Of a stretch of DNA of 64,000 nucleotides, positions 11,940 through 22,426 are shown in pieces. This DNA comes from Salvator merianae (taxonomy: Eukaryota; Chordata; Lepidosauria; Squamata; Teiidae): contig QVOM02000074.1 of the NCBI GenBank assembly GCA_003586115.2, forward strand, positions 3,130,138 to 3,194,137. Direction: 5' to 3'. A program made the translations under genes and the position numbers. Position 1 is the stretch's first letter, and each line of letters opens with the position of its first letter. Below the pieces are notes generated by a model that saw nothing but the letters and a program-made list of their open reading frames with translations, searched no databases and was not told the origin of the DNA.

Positions 11940-12330
11940 AGAGTCACAGGGTAGGGAGAACTGAGCCTTTGGTGTGTCCCTTTTCCATCAGAGTATAGAT
12001 TAGAAACCCAAGAAGGGAAGGGAAAGTGGATGTGGTATGACTGTTGCATTTGGGGTATACCAGGTACCTAATAAACCAGGTATTGCCATGGGGTTGGGGG
12101 TGCAGTTGGAGGACTTACTGCATCTCATCCGATTCATTCAGATGGATGGGAGACCAATGGCTGGTGGCCCCACAGGCTACAGGACCAACCAAGTACTTTT
12201 AGGAGTGGTGAAAATTAGGAACATATCCAATTTATTCTGGTCCCCACAGTGTCACACCTCATGATTTTAGGGTTAAACTGGTTCAACTACCACAGCTCAA
12301 AATAGACTGGTGCAGTGAAAAGCTCAGTTT
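11940..12330 (+). pseudogene. Aspartic protease region remnant of Ty3/gypsy element
   Basis: The expected protease interval lies between gag and RT. Only the distal part is recognisable: a stretch ending in PQLKIDW near 12285-12310, as commonly follows the protease in Sushi-like elements. The catalytic DSG-type motif is not visible in any frame, so this call leans on position. Confidence 0.5.
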
Positions 12331-12439
12331 TCCGGGTAAATCAGACACATGATCTAATTGTCAAGACTCTGAGGAACAAGTGATAAGCAGTGAGGCAGAA
12401 ACAAGAGCTGTCTTCTTAGGGGCAATGATGGATAGGGAG

Positions 12440-13610
12440 GAGGTGGAACTCCTGATGGAATACTTGGACTTGAAAGAAGTATTTTTAAGAAAAAGGAATC
12501 AGATACCCTGCCCCCACACTGGAAATCTGATTTTGCCATCAAGATTGATCTAGGAGCCAACCTGCCAAAAACTAAACTGTACCCGATGACACAGGTAAAA
12601 ATAGCAGCTCTGAGGTATTTTTTAGATGAAAGCTTGGAAAGGGGCTTTATCAGGCTGGCCATGTCACTGATGGCAGTTCTGATACTATACCTGAAATAGT
12701 AGGATGGTGATTTGAGGTTGTGCACAGATTATACAAGTTTGAATACGATAAGCATCTCCAGTAAGTATTCATTACCTTTGATAGGGGACTTGCTAAACCA
12801 TTTGTTCCAAGGCCAGATATTGATGAAACGAAGGGCCTGTTTGCACTGAGCTCGGTAGACCGTACCCAGTAGTGGGCTTCGGACCGGAGAGGTTGGAGAA
12901 CGCTGGCTGCCCTTCGCACTCCCAGCCAGAGGAATGGACCCGAAGCCAACCAGCAGAGGGAACAGTGCGGATGGCATCCGCTAGTTAGGTACTGCACTCC
13001 GTACCATCGAGCTCCGCTTCGTAACCAGAGGGCTCCTTATGGAGCCGGCTTCGTAACGGCAGCTAGGCTGCCATGCCCAAAGGGCTATCCCGGGCACGAA
13101 GCACCGGACCGGGATATGAAGCACCGGACCACGCATGCGCAGCCGCGCCAGCCCCGCCCCACCATTTCAAATGTGGACGGGAGTGCAAAAGCACCTACCC
13201 CGATCTCCACTCCATCGCGCAAGTCGGAATGAAGACAAGCTTTTACTTGTCTGGCCTTACCCAGGATCAGGTACGAATCGGGTACGATGTGGTTCGGATC
13301 AGGTGAGGCGCGCACCCGCGGCAGTGCGGAGCCTCCGTTCCAGCGAACGGACAAGAACGGACTACCGCTGTCGTGCGAACAGGCCCTAAATCTCCAGGAG
13401 GCTTATTACAGAGTATGCATAAAGAAGGGAAATGAATGGAAGACTGCTTTTAACACACAATATGGAGCTTTTGAGTACCTTAGTATACTTTTGGGGTTGG
13501 CTGGTGTCCCTGGATTCCATGAATTCCTGGTGCTACATGAATTCCTATACAAGGGCTCACTAGTATACTTAGATAATGTCAAACATAACAAGTCTTATAC
13601 CACCAGATTC
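12440..13610 (+). pseudogene. Reverse transcriptase remnant of Ty3/gypsy element, split by a MITE
   Basis: This is the polymerase of the gypsy element. Before the insertion it reads YLDLKEVFLRK (12455-12490), then the IDLGANLPKTKLYPMTQVK block (about 12545-12600), then DLRLCTDYTSLN (about 12710-12750), a hallmark of Ty3 RT. After the insertion, 13390-13600 reads LQEAYYRVCIKKGNEWKTAF, YGAFEYL and the catalytic block as LVYLDN, where the family has YLDD. Stops occur before the insertion and the second catalytic Asp is changed, so it is inactive. Taking out the 554 bp element with one 3 bp flank brings the two sides back into a single frame. Confidence 0.85.
12833..13386 (+). mobile_element. Harbinger-like MITE copy 2 (554 bp), inside gypsy RT
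   Basis: The ends are GGGCCTGTTTGCAC and, inverted, GTGCGAACAGGCCC. The flanks are GAA (12830-12832) and TAA (13387-13389), a 3 bp duplication with one change. It shares orientation and most sequence with the copy at 21833 and is the reverse of the copy at 6285. The inside is CpG-rich and non-coding, with CGCATGCGC and repeated GGTACGAA/TTCGTAAC motifs. Its exact borders are confirmed by the reading frame of the interrupted RT. Confidence 0.85.
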
Positions 13611-14260
13611 AATAAGATATTAGGGAATGACTAGGAAAAATCTTGGGAATACAAAATGTAGATATGTTAAGAAATTTTACTGGCTGTTTGTATCTGCCTG
13701 TTTAAAAGAATATAAAGACAATAATTTGACAATTTCAAGCAAATCAAAGTAAAAAAAATCATAAATATATAATTATATAACGCTAAAATAGCAACATAAT
13801 TGCAGACTAGTACGGTTCCTTGATTAGGTGATGCCCACTTGTGTATGTTAGTTTCTGTAAATATCTTCAATCTTGTCACAATTTAGTTGTGCTGTTCCTC
13901 CTTCAATAATGTAGCATTCAGCGTGGAGTTGAGATGGAACGACTAGGTGTCCACGTCACTGCTGGTGATGATAGTTTGAAATGTCACTGAGTATGAGTAC
14001 CCTTAAAGGTGCTGAAGTGTGCCATACACATTTCAGTAAAACCTTCTTCAGTGGCTGCTCTTGAGTTACAAGTTATGATTGACCTTATAGTAAGAAGCAC
14101 AATTCAAGAACATCAATTTGAACAATACAAGACATATCGAATCAAATAAATACATTGAAGATACAATGCTCACCCAACTACACACTTAGTATCAGCATAT
14201 TCTGCTTGAGTAATTGGAATTGATATTCAAACTGGCATAGAAGATCCTTTCTTATCTAAT
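13611..14260 (-). mobile_element. Unclassified insertion in gypsy RT, possible Penelope-like fragment
   Basis: The gypsy RT stops after its catalytic block near 13600 and resumes with LSKCEF-type sequence near 14270. The intervening ~650 bp is foreign to it. On the minus strand near 14010-14062 it contains CTGAAGA, a short stem, GAAA, then GTGT/ACAC arms and TTC, an order seen in the hammerhead ribozymes carried by Penelope-like elements. The rest is AT-rich and shows no protein. Terminal repeats were not found. The Penelope label is a weak inference. Confidence 0.35.
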
Positions 14261-14575
14261 TCTCAAAGCTGTTGGTCAACCAATTGTATTTGAAATTGTC
14301 TAAATGTGAATTCTGTAAGGAGAAATTAGATTTCCTGTGATACTGAGTTTTAGCTCAGGGGATTGAGATGGATCGTGCAAAAGTGAAATATATAGTAGAG
14401 AGGGGGGTGCTCTAGACATACAGATAATTACAAGGCTCCTGGGCTTTGTAAATTTCTACAGACAATTTATACTGCAGTTTGCTTAAATAGCGCTGCCTTT
14501 GACTAACTTGTTAAAAACTAAACTTATGAAAAGTAGATTATTTCTAATTAAGTCCAAGCTGGACATCACACATTA
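14260..14575 (+). pseudogene. Gypsy RT-RNase H connection remnant
   Basis: With stops, the plus strand reads the RT thumb and connection: LSKCEFCKEKLDF-like sequence near 14300-14335, LRGLRWI (family: pqGlemd), then LQGSWAL or GLCKFLQTIYTAVC depending on frame near 14430-14480. This matches the 'FLGFANFYRRFI' region of Ty3 RT. It confirms that 13611-14260 is an insertion. Sequence identity to the gypsy element is lost just after this point. Confidence 0.7.
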
Positions 14576-14589
14576 AACAGAATGGCCAA

Positions 14590-14660
14590 AGATGGCTATC
14601 ATGACACTCTCCTCCTCTTCTTCCTCTTCTTTTTCCTCTCCCTCCCCCTTCCCCCCCTAA
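14590..14660. repeat. Pyrimidine-rich low-complexity tract
   Basis: CTCCTCTTC-type run that ends in C/T homopolymers. It sits at the point where the gypsy sequence changes strand. Confidence 0.8.
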
Positions 14661-14738
14661 GAGACTTTCTTCCTCACATTGGCCAAAGAAACAAGAGCAG
14701 AGGTAGTCACAAAAACAGGAGACAGAGGGCCCAGCTTA

Positions 14739-15500
14739 TCAGGGTAACAGGATTGGAACAATTTCAACAAAAGTGGAAGAAACATCAGTAAGAATGTTCA
14801 GAGGCAGCGTATCTGGCCCAGAGAACCAAGTATTGAAGGCAGCCATGATGTTGACAAGAGTCCAGAATTTCAGACATTTCAAAATTTCTGTGCTAACCAA
14901 CCATGCCAGGAGGAGGTTTAGGGACTTCAGTATGAAATGGGGAGAAAGTCTTCTCTGAAAAGCAGAGTGAATTTTCATATGCTTTGGAAGTTTTAGATGA
15001 AAAGTAATAGGATTAATTTGTTCTATAATTTTGAAGGGACCAATAAGAAGAAAATACAGTTTTTGGATGTTAAGGTGTTTGGTAGAAAGATAAATAGAAT
15101 CACCAACAATCAAAGATTCTCCTGGCACTCACAATTTATTCACCTGGGATTTTTAAGAGTCCTTCGTCAATTGGAATGAATCTTGAAAATCCTGCCGCAA
15201 GAGTACAGATGAGTTGGCCCAGGAGATGAGGGATGCAGGAGAGTATGAAGGTAGTAACAAGGGCGGGGGGGGGGGAGATAGAGAGATCAGTACCATAAAC
15301 TATTCTAAATGGAGTTATCTAGGTGGAAAAATGGAATGAGTTATTAGATGCAAATTCAGCTAAAGGAAGAAAAGACCAGTCATCTTGCTGGAACTTAGAA
15401 AAACAATGGAGAAATTGTTCAAGAATCTGGTTAAGTTGTTCAGTTTCTCTATTCATCTCAGGATACTATGCTGAACTGAAAACCAAATCCATGCCCAAGA
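14739..15500 (-). pseudogene. Ty3/gypsy integrase C-terminus and chromodomain remnant, inverted
   Basis: This is the 3' part of a gypsy pol gene on minus, opposite to the gag-RT part next to it. 15480-15330 reads the end of the integrase core as LNQILEQFLHCF followed by QQDDWSFLPLAEFASNNS. 15128-14900 reads the C-terminal integrase fold: VGDSIYLSTKHLN, then GPFKIIEQINPITFHLKLP and HSAFQRRLSPH. 14900-14739 resembles a chromodomain (KFWTLVNIMAAFNTWFSGPD). The zinc-binding N-terminus and most of the catalytic core are absent. It is bounded on the right by CR1 A2. It may be the inverted 3' half of the neighbouring element or a separate copy. Confidence 0.8.
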
Positions 15501-15518
15501 AGGAAGTGAAAGCTTTAG

Positions 15519-16152
15519 AACATAAGAACATAAGTGGAGCCTTGCTGGTTCAGGCCACGACCCATCTAGTTCAGCATTCTGTTTCACACAGTGGCCACCA
15601 ATTGCTTCTGGACACTCTCAAGCAGAATGAAAGGTAAAACCTTCACCTGCTTGTGACTCCCCACAAATGGTTTTACAGACATCCTGTCTGCCCTTCCAAC
15701 TTGGAAGCAGTACCTAGGCATCCATTCTAGTAGCCATTGATACACCTGACCTCCATGAATCTGTCCAGTCCTTTCTTAAAGCCATCCAGGCTGATTCCTG
15801 TTGCCAGCTCCTCCAGTAATAAATTCCATAGACTGATGACCCTCTCGGTAAAAAAGTACTTCCCCTTGTCAGTCTTAAATCTTCTACCCATCAGCTTCAT
15901 AGAATGCCCCCTGGTTCTAGTATTGTGTGATAGAGAAAAGAATTTCTCTCTATCCACCTTATCCATACCGTGCATGATTTTATATCCTTCAGTCAGGTCT
16001 CCTCTTAAATGCTGTTTTTCAAGGCTGAAGAGGCCAAGATATTGCAGTCCGATTTCATAACGAAAGTGTTCCAGCCCCTTGATCATTCTGGTTGCCCTTT
16101 GTTGCACCTTCTCCAGTTTCACAATATCATTTCTGAGGCGAGGTGACCAGAA
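15519..16152 (-). mobile_element. CR1-clade LINE copy A2, 5'-truncated
   Basis: The tail ACATAAGAACATAAG at 15519 marks the 3' end. The minus-strand frame at 16122-15727 reads the ORF2 C-terminus (KLEKVQQRATRMIKGLEHFR ... WNLLLEELATGISLDGFKKG). The copy stops abruptly near 16152, at the CVQFW.P equivalent, as usual for 5' truncation during target-primed reverse transcription. It was inserted next to or into the inverted gypsy integrase. Confidence 0.9.
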
Positions 16153-18748
16153 ATTTGCAGTTATTTAAGAACCCCAGTAAAAGAAGATTCATTTGGGGAG
16201 CCCAGGGCCGCGGTCATACCTTCACGTTAAAGCTTCTTCTGGCCATTTTAGGATCTGGTAGACCACATCTGTGTATTGAAATCTGTTTCTCATCGGTACT
16301 TTCTACCCTCCACACGGATTTTCCAACATTCGGATTAACACACTCTGAAAAACGTTGTAGTGCTATACTCCGTTTTTATTTCGAAGGTGTGGGCATGGAA
16401 GAGGATTAAAGAGGCTGAACCATGCCGCGGTGGGTGGTTGCTGCAGAACTTCCCTTTTGTTCTCTTAGCCAATGTGAGATGTCTGGGCGTTACCCCAAGT
16501 TGTTTCCATTCGCCCCTTCTTCCTTCCTCCGCAGTATCACCAGCCCTCCTCAAAGAGTACCGCTGAAGCAGGACTCACTCCCCTGTACTGTCTCCGCTCA
16601 GGCTTCCATGCATCACCTCTGACACAACTTATCTATCCCCCCAGCCCCTGGCTGTCCACCTCCCCACCGTCCCCTTCCTTGCCAAGCAGGTCCTGGTTTT
16701 TTTATTATTATTAGATGGCCACTTTTTGCACAACTGTGTAAATGCAGAATCTCATCCTTGGAGCGGACGGTGGGGTTTCTCTGCCAAGATCGAACAGCGT
16801 ATGGCAATCTTTGTCCGTGAAATGCTCTTTCTTCGTGACCACACACACACCCTTTGCGCTTGCTGAAGCGGGCCACCCTGGACAAATTTCTCCGCTTGAC
16901 TTTCATGCCTGATAGCAAGGCCAGGTAGCCATCTCGTGTGTAAAGGGCACTTGCAATGGCGCCCGATCAGGAAATGGGCATAGCAGTCTTGTTTTCGCTC
17001 CACTGGCACCTCGCTATGCAGCAGTACATGGGAGGGTCAGACAAGGAAAGTGAGGGGCATGCAATGGTATAGCTTCTACATGCAAGCTGCCCGGAGCATC
17101 TATGTGGCCGGGCTGAAAGGGTTGGGCTGGCTGCTGACATTGGAGGTGCAGGTAGCCCGCAGGACTCCACGTGCAGCGAAAGCAGATCCCCACAGCTTCC
17201 CCCTTTACTATCTCTGGCTCTGTGAGGTTTGGCGGGACACTTTCCAGCCACGGCAATGCCTCCCATGGAAGGCAGCCCCTCCAATGCCAGCAGCCAGCAA
17301 GCTCCAGTCTGCTAGCCCTGCAGTGTAGGCCAACACCGCTGCAGGGGAGGCTCAGCATTTGCCAAGGGGCTGGCATGGGCCAGGAGGGTAGGCGGCGGTT
17401 TCAACATAGAAACATAATTGGTTTTTTATTTTTATTTTATTTATTTTATATTGATTTAAATTTTATTTTTTATATAACAATGGTTAAAACTTACAATCAG
17501 AAATAATCTAAATGCAAATTGTAATTAAACCATTGGGCATTTTCACAATTACCATGATAGAACAGACTAATTAGATAGAACAGATAGTCTGTTCTATCAT
17601 GGTAATTTACTGTCTGCACTGAGTGGCCAGAAACTGCATCAGAAACGAGCATTGATGGGCTGAGGTATACTCCTGCCAAGCCCCACATCCTCTCAACTCC
17701 ACTTTTCCATATTTTGGAGACTTTTTATCGGACCAGTTTGCTTCCCAGAGGCAGAGACCTTGTCCATGCTGCACACAGAGAGTGAAAAAATATCTGTGAT
17801 CCTTCTGATACTCTAGGGCTGCCCTTTAGCTGCCTGGAGAAAAATCTTCTTCTTCACTCTCTGCCCAAACCCCTCTTTCCTTGCCACCTGCCAAAATTGT
17901 CCAGATTTGACCTTTCATCCATCAGAATAACTCTGCTAGAACTCTGTGGGAATGTCACAGCCTTGGCGCAGGCACAGTAGCTCTGCAAATGCCATCTATT
18001 GGGGAAAGCCCCTTCGCTGCATTGCTTTCTCGGTACTTTGCCTGTGCTTCTTTGAAAGCTGTCAGAGTCAGCTGTTCTTGACAGTTTGATGGTTTTCCTC
18101 TGTTTTGAGGCTTTTCTGTTGTTGTTTTTTAATAGTTTTCTATTTGTTTTAGAAGTATCCTTTGAGAGATTTCTGTGCTGTCTGCTTCTTCGTTTCACAG
18201 TTCACTTGGGTGATTTGACATTTTATAACCAATGGCCAGAAGATTCCGCTCCGTGAGTCTGTGCCTGGAAAGAGGTTTTCCCCCCAACCAATAAATCCAG
18301 TGCACTACTCCTAGTAAGTCCTGATCGTGATGTCCTAGTCTACTGAACTTCCACACACCCAGCATGGTGGCATCTGTCCAGTGCTTTGTCCTCACCACTG
18401 ACAGCATATTCTACTCTAAGCACCTCATTCTCTACTTTCAATTGGGTGACTTCTACCAGAGAAAGTTCCTCAGCCAAGTCCTGGAGGTATACCAAGTATA
18501 GAGAGTGAACATCTGGAAGTTGGGTGAGGCATCAGCTATGTATGTCCATCCTTCCAGAGGTGACTAAGCCATATCCATGGCTGCTTGGTGGTTTCCTCCA
18601 GAATTGGGCCAGGACAGAACTGCAGTGGAACAGATGGCTGCTGGCATACACTGCCATCCACCACTCTGGTCTTGACCCAAAATGAGTGATCTCGGCCAGA
18701 CTGGCTGTCAGCTCCTGTCAGTCTCTGTCATATTATCAATGATTGCTG
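16153..18748. other. Unassigned DNA
   Basis: No supported gene. GGGCCGCGGTCA at 16206-16217 resembles the start of MITE-C (57525), but no matching right end was found. A perfect inverted repeat lies at 17547-17607. GC-rich open frames on minus at 16967-17376 have no recognisable domain. Confidence 0.5.
17547..17607. repeat. Perfect 22 bp inverted repeat with 17 nt loop
   Basis: The arms 17547-17568 and 17586-17607 are exact reverse complements (AATTACCATGATAGAACAGA... type). The arms are A/T-rich and lie in otherwise unassigned DNA. It could be a fold-back remnant or a small hairpin RNA locus. No function can be assigned. Confidence 0.7.
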
Positions 18749-19112
18749 TGTGCAGCTAACCTGTAGCCATGCAATTAAACTGTAGTCGTAGTGGTTGTGC
18801 CATAAAACATGATGGGTAGCTGTAGCTAGCTTGGGAATGGCAGATGTGGAATGTTTGGAAGAAAGGGAAGATTTTTACACTGTATTTCATGACCCACAGT
18901 ATTTCAAGGATGGCATCATGGCTTTGTGGTATTGCTATGTCAAAATAAATGGCTTTGGTCTGAAAGGATGGGGAAAGGGAAGTGGACATTGGGTGTTGCT
19001 ATACTTTGCTTTTTGCAAGTGTAAGTCTAACCTCTCCATATCCTGAATAAAGGACATTGGCTCAGCATGAAGATATTCATTATTTCTGACCTGGAGTGGG
19101 CAGGGTATCACT
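18749..19112 (+). repeat. Interspersed repeat R, copy 1 (possible solo LTR)
   Basis: This ~365 bp block is clearly homologous to 41583-41951. Shared landmarks are TGCAGCTAA at the start, GTTAGCTTG/GCTAGCTTG, TTTGGA, TACTTCAAGGATG, GTGTAAGTCTAACC, an AATAAA at 19046-19051 and TTCTGGCCTGGA-type sequence at the end. TG at the start, an AATAAA about 60 bp before the end and no coding content would fit a solo LTR. No target duplication was identified. Confidence 0.6.
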
Positions 19113-21471
19113 CCAGTCCCTGCATCGTGCAGCAAGGTGTGTGGTGTGAAAGCAGCCTGTCAGCCAATGGAAGAGATTGCCTGTGTCTGTGCAGAACAGC
19201 CATCTGTCATGGAGGGCAAGCAAATCAATCATGCCACGCAGGTGCAGTTGCCCTCTAAGCTGATTTAGGGGACAGTGATGTCCTCCTCAAGATATCCTCA
19301 GGGAGGTAACTTGATGTTCTGATTTGGTGCCATGGGCCTGAAATCTGCCTACCCCCAGGCTACGTTAACATTCTTGTTCCTTTCAGATGTCATTTCCACT
19401 TGAAAAGAAAATATTAAAAAAAGCTTCCATTTTCCCACTTTCATTCTTAGGGATAACACTCCCTTAAATTCAGCAAAGTCTGTTGTTTGATACCACAAGA
19501 TTGCTGACCTCCATTCATATTCCAACCTTTGGAACTGGCTTCATCATTACCAGTGAAACTGCTAGAAGACAAATAAATGGTTACAAATACTTATTTCTTT
19601 CCTAGAGGCCTGGCAGGGCAAGGGAAGCCCTAGCTAGGCCCAAACCACATGTTGTCGTGTAGTGATTTTATAGAACTGGCACAACACAACGGCAGAAGGC
19701 CCTGCACTAAAGGTCGGGCTTCCTTGGTGTTTTACCTAACAAATTTGGCCTCCCATGCAAGGTGGCAACACTATCTTGAATGGTTTAAAAAACCATTTGA
19801 ATGTTTGCCCCTCTCTAAGACAGAATCCATGTGGTGCCATAATGGCATCATGGGAAATTCTGAAGGGCACAGGAATTGCATGATCCTGCACCCATCAGGC
19901 TGCCATCCTGCCACAGAGAGATGAAAGCACTGCCAGAGACTTTTTCACACAGAGTCTGGAAAACCACTCTGACAGTACTTCCTGATGCCCATCTACCCCA
20001 CTGTCATCATGTGAAATTTCTTTAAGCACTTCATTCCCAGCAATCTACTCACCATTACTTGGACATATGCAGACAACTGCCAGCTTCCAGAGCCACTTCA
20101 TGCACCTTTCAAAACAGACCTGGGCATAAACTTTGAACTTTCCCTGGCTTCGATGTTAGTGTGAACAGGAGAACAGACCACTTCCCTCTTCCAAGGTTTG
20201 GAATAGCATGTTGGCCCATAAAGGGCCAAAATCTTCCATGGTGCAGATCCTGGCTAATTGGTTTCTGCAGTATTATAGTGCTTACTCCCAAATAATGCAT
20301 TAAGCAGTAGCATAGTAGTTCTGGCTCTGTTATGTTTTAACTAAGTTTAAAACATGGAAAGACTTGTGGTGAAAGTGTGTGTTTTTAAAAACAAAAATGG
20401 GAGCCAGCAAATGTTTTTTGTTTATTGTTCTAAGATTCCGGGATCCAGAAGTAGTTGTGTGAAGTCAACAGGAAAGAACTGCTATTCATGTGCTCCATGA
20501 ATGAAGTGATGTGCTTGACCCCCAGAGTTTCCAGGCATGGAAATTACCCAGCTGACTGCATCAGTATATATTAATGGCCCTCCTCCCTCCCAATGACACC
20601 TCCTTGCAGGCACGAAAACTCTACATTGCATCCAGTGCTGTGCATGGACACAGGGTCACACCAGGAAGCCAACAGCCTCATGGATCTTATGTAACTCTGT
20701 TCCAAATAGTGAAAAGGACCCCAAGTCATTGCTGCTCTGCAAAGCTTTTGTGCCCACTGAGTAGAGACATATCTGAAGCAATGGAAATGTGTGTGTGTGT
20801 GTGTGTGTGTGTCTGTGTGTGAATTGGCACTGGTAATGTATGGATGAGACACAGTCCAGCTTTATGTTTCAAATTACGTTTAATATCAAGCTCATGCACA
20901 CGTGCATATGTGTATCATACTGTGTATCGGTTGACCGTATTATCAGTGCAGTTGTTAAGAGAAAACCTGCCTTGACAAGCCACTTTCAGTTCCCCTTAGC
21001 CTTACCTCCTCCCCGTGACAGATGCACCCCCAGCGTTCTCCGGGGCCTGGGAAGGTCTGCTATGAGGCAGCCTCAGTCAGGGCTCTTGATCTCCCAACCA
21101 ATGACAAGGGGTGGGGGAGCTTGGCTGAGGTAAGCAAGAGGAATGTCGCTCTGGAATTTGAAAGTTTAAAATAACTTGTTATTCAAACAGAAAACTTAGT
21201 GCTGGTGAAAGGTGCTGGAACAGTATCTCAGGATACTGTAGACTTATTTATACTCCAGCATGGATGCTGCACTGGCAGAAGCAGAGCAACCTTCTTGTAC
21301 CATCCTGCTATGCCTGACTGGCACAACCATAAACCTTGATTAAGGGCGGGTGAGGGGGAAGGACCACCCCATAGAAAGAAGTAGAGAGAAAGCATCTAAC
21401 AGAAAGAGGACTTTGACAGTCCTTAATTTAGATTTGCATATTTTTTCTATGCTATAACCTCTCTAGGATTA
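19113..21471. other. Unassigned DNA with a (TG)n tract
   Basis: No supported gene, and no family repeat recognised. A TG microsatellite lies at 20788-20821. Confidence 0.5.
20788..20821. repeat. (TG)n microsatellite
   Basis: About 16 TG units with one TCTG interruption. Confidence 0.97.
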
Positions 21472-21500
21472 CTAGCACCCGTGCCGTTACACGGCATCAC
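21472..21500 (-). mobile_element. Possible Helitron 3' end
   Basis: On minus, a short hairpin (TGCCGT-GTA-ACGGCA) is followed by CGGGTGCTAG and then T. Helitrons end with a hairpin about 10 nt before CTRR and insert before a T, so this arrangement fits. The 5' end was not located and no rolling-circle gene is present, so the extent is unknown. Confidence 0.35.
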
Positions 21501-21832
21501 AGCAATTAAAACTTAGCTTAGCAACTGAAAAGCTGCTAGGATAAGAATTTTTTACCTGCACTCCTCCAGGCCCAAGACATCAGCCTGTCCAGATCACAGT
21601 GTGGAGAATGTTCCAAAAAGGCGATGCCATCACTTTGGCTTCCCCAGACAGTGGGTAAATGGGTTGTCTTACAAGTGAATGTCCATGGAGGTGGGAGGCC
21701 CACCAGTCACATGAGAAGCAACTCCTAGCCTCCAAAGCTTTGCGGCTGCAGAAAGAAGGTACTGTAGCTGTAAGGTTTCTAAACTTGCTGGCTATCTGTC
21801 ACATTGGAAATAGCCTAGGGAAGTCAGCCATT

Positions 21833-22423
21833 GGGACTGTTCGCACTTACCTCGGTAGAATGGTCTCATTAGTAGGCTTCAGACTGGAGAGGTTGGAGTC
21901 TGCTGAGTGCCGTACGCACTTACAGCCAGAGAAACGGACTTCAAGCTGATCAGCAGAGGGAGCCGTGCGGATGGGAATCCCCTAGTCAGGAAATGAGGTC
22001 ACGAACCATAGAGGCACAGATGCCTAGATAGGTCTAGCAATCCGAACCACAGAGTACTGCTTCGCAGCTAGAGGGGCTCCTTTTGGAGCTGGCTTCGCAA
22101 CGGCAGCCAGGCTGTGAAGCCCAAAGGGCAAACCCGGTTACGGAGCAGCAGACCGGGTTACGAAGCAGCGGACCATGCCTGCGCAGCCACACCAGCCCCT
22201 CCCCACTGCCATTTCGAGCCAGGAAGGGAGAGCGAAAGGACCTTCCCTGATCTTCGCTCGATCGTACAGGTCGGAATGAAGACAGGTAATTACCTGTCTT
22301 GCTTTACCCAGCATCGGGTTCCGATCGGGAGAGGCATGGTTCAGATCAGGGGAGGCACACGCCCGCCGCAGTGCGAAGCCTCCGTTCCAGCAAATGGACT
22401 ACGGGGGTAGTGCGAACAGGCCC
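21833..22423 (+). mobile_element. Harbinger-like MITE copy 3 (591 bp)
   Basis: The ends are GGGACTGTTCGCAC and, inverted, GTGCGAACAGGCCC. It is flanked on both sides by ATT (21830-21832 and 22424-22426), a perfect 3 bp duplication. It shares orientation and internal landmarks with the copy at 12833: GACTGGAGAGGTTGGAG, the GGTTACGAAGCAGCGGACCA-like block and CCTGCGCAGCC. It is non-coding. It is the only one of the three copies not inside another recognised element. Confidence 0.85.
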
Positions 22424-22426
22424 ATT

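Larger units (their letters stand above)
10880..14575 (+). mobile_element. Ty3/gypsy LTR retrotransposon remnant, gag-protease-RT part
   Basis: This is a decayed chromodomain-type (Sushi-like) Ty3/gypsy retrotransposon on plus. Gag-like sequence is followed by a protease tail and reverse transcriptase blocks in the correct order. RT is split by a Harbinger-like element (12833-13386) and again by about 650 bp of other DNA (13611-14260). I found no LTR at either end. The integrase that should follow is found inverted at 14739-15500. The family assignment rests on motif order; the chromodomain beside the integrase supports the chromovirus group. Confidence 0.85.

Noticed and set aside
10880..14575. 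Endogenous retrovirus
   Set aside because: The RT and integrase motifs and the chromodomain fit Ty3/gypsy retrotransposons; no envelope-like sequence was seen.
16201..16440. Third MITE-C copy
   Set aside because: Only about 12 bp (GGGCCGCGGTCA) match the MITE-C start and no right end was found.
16967..17376. Overlapping GC-rich minus-strand genes
   Set aside because: Two frames overlap in the same DNA without any motif, codon pattern or splice support.
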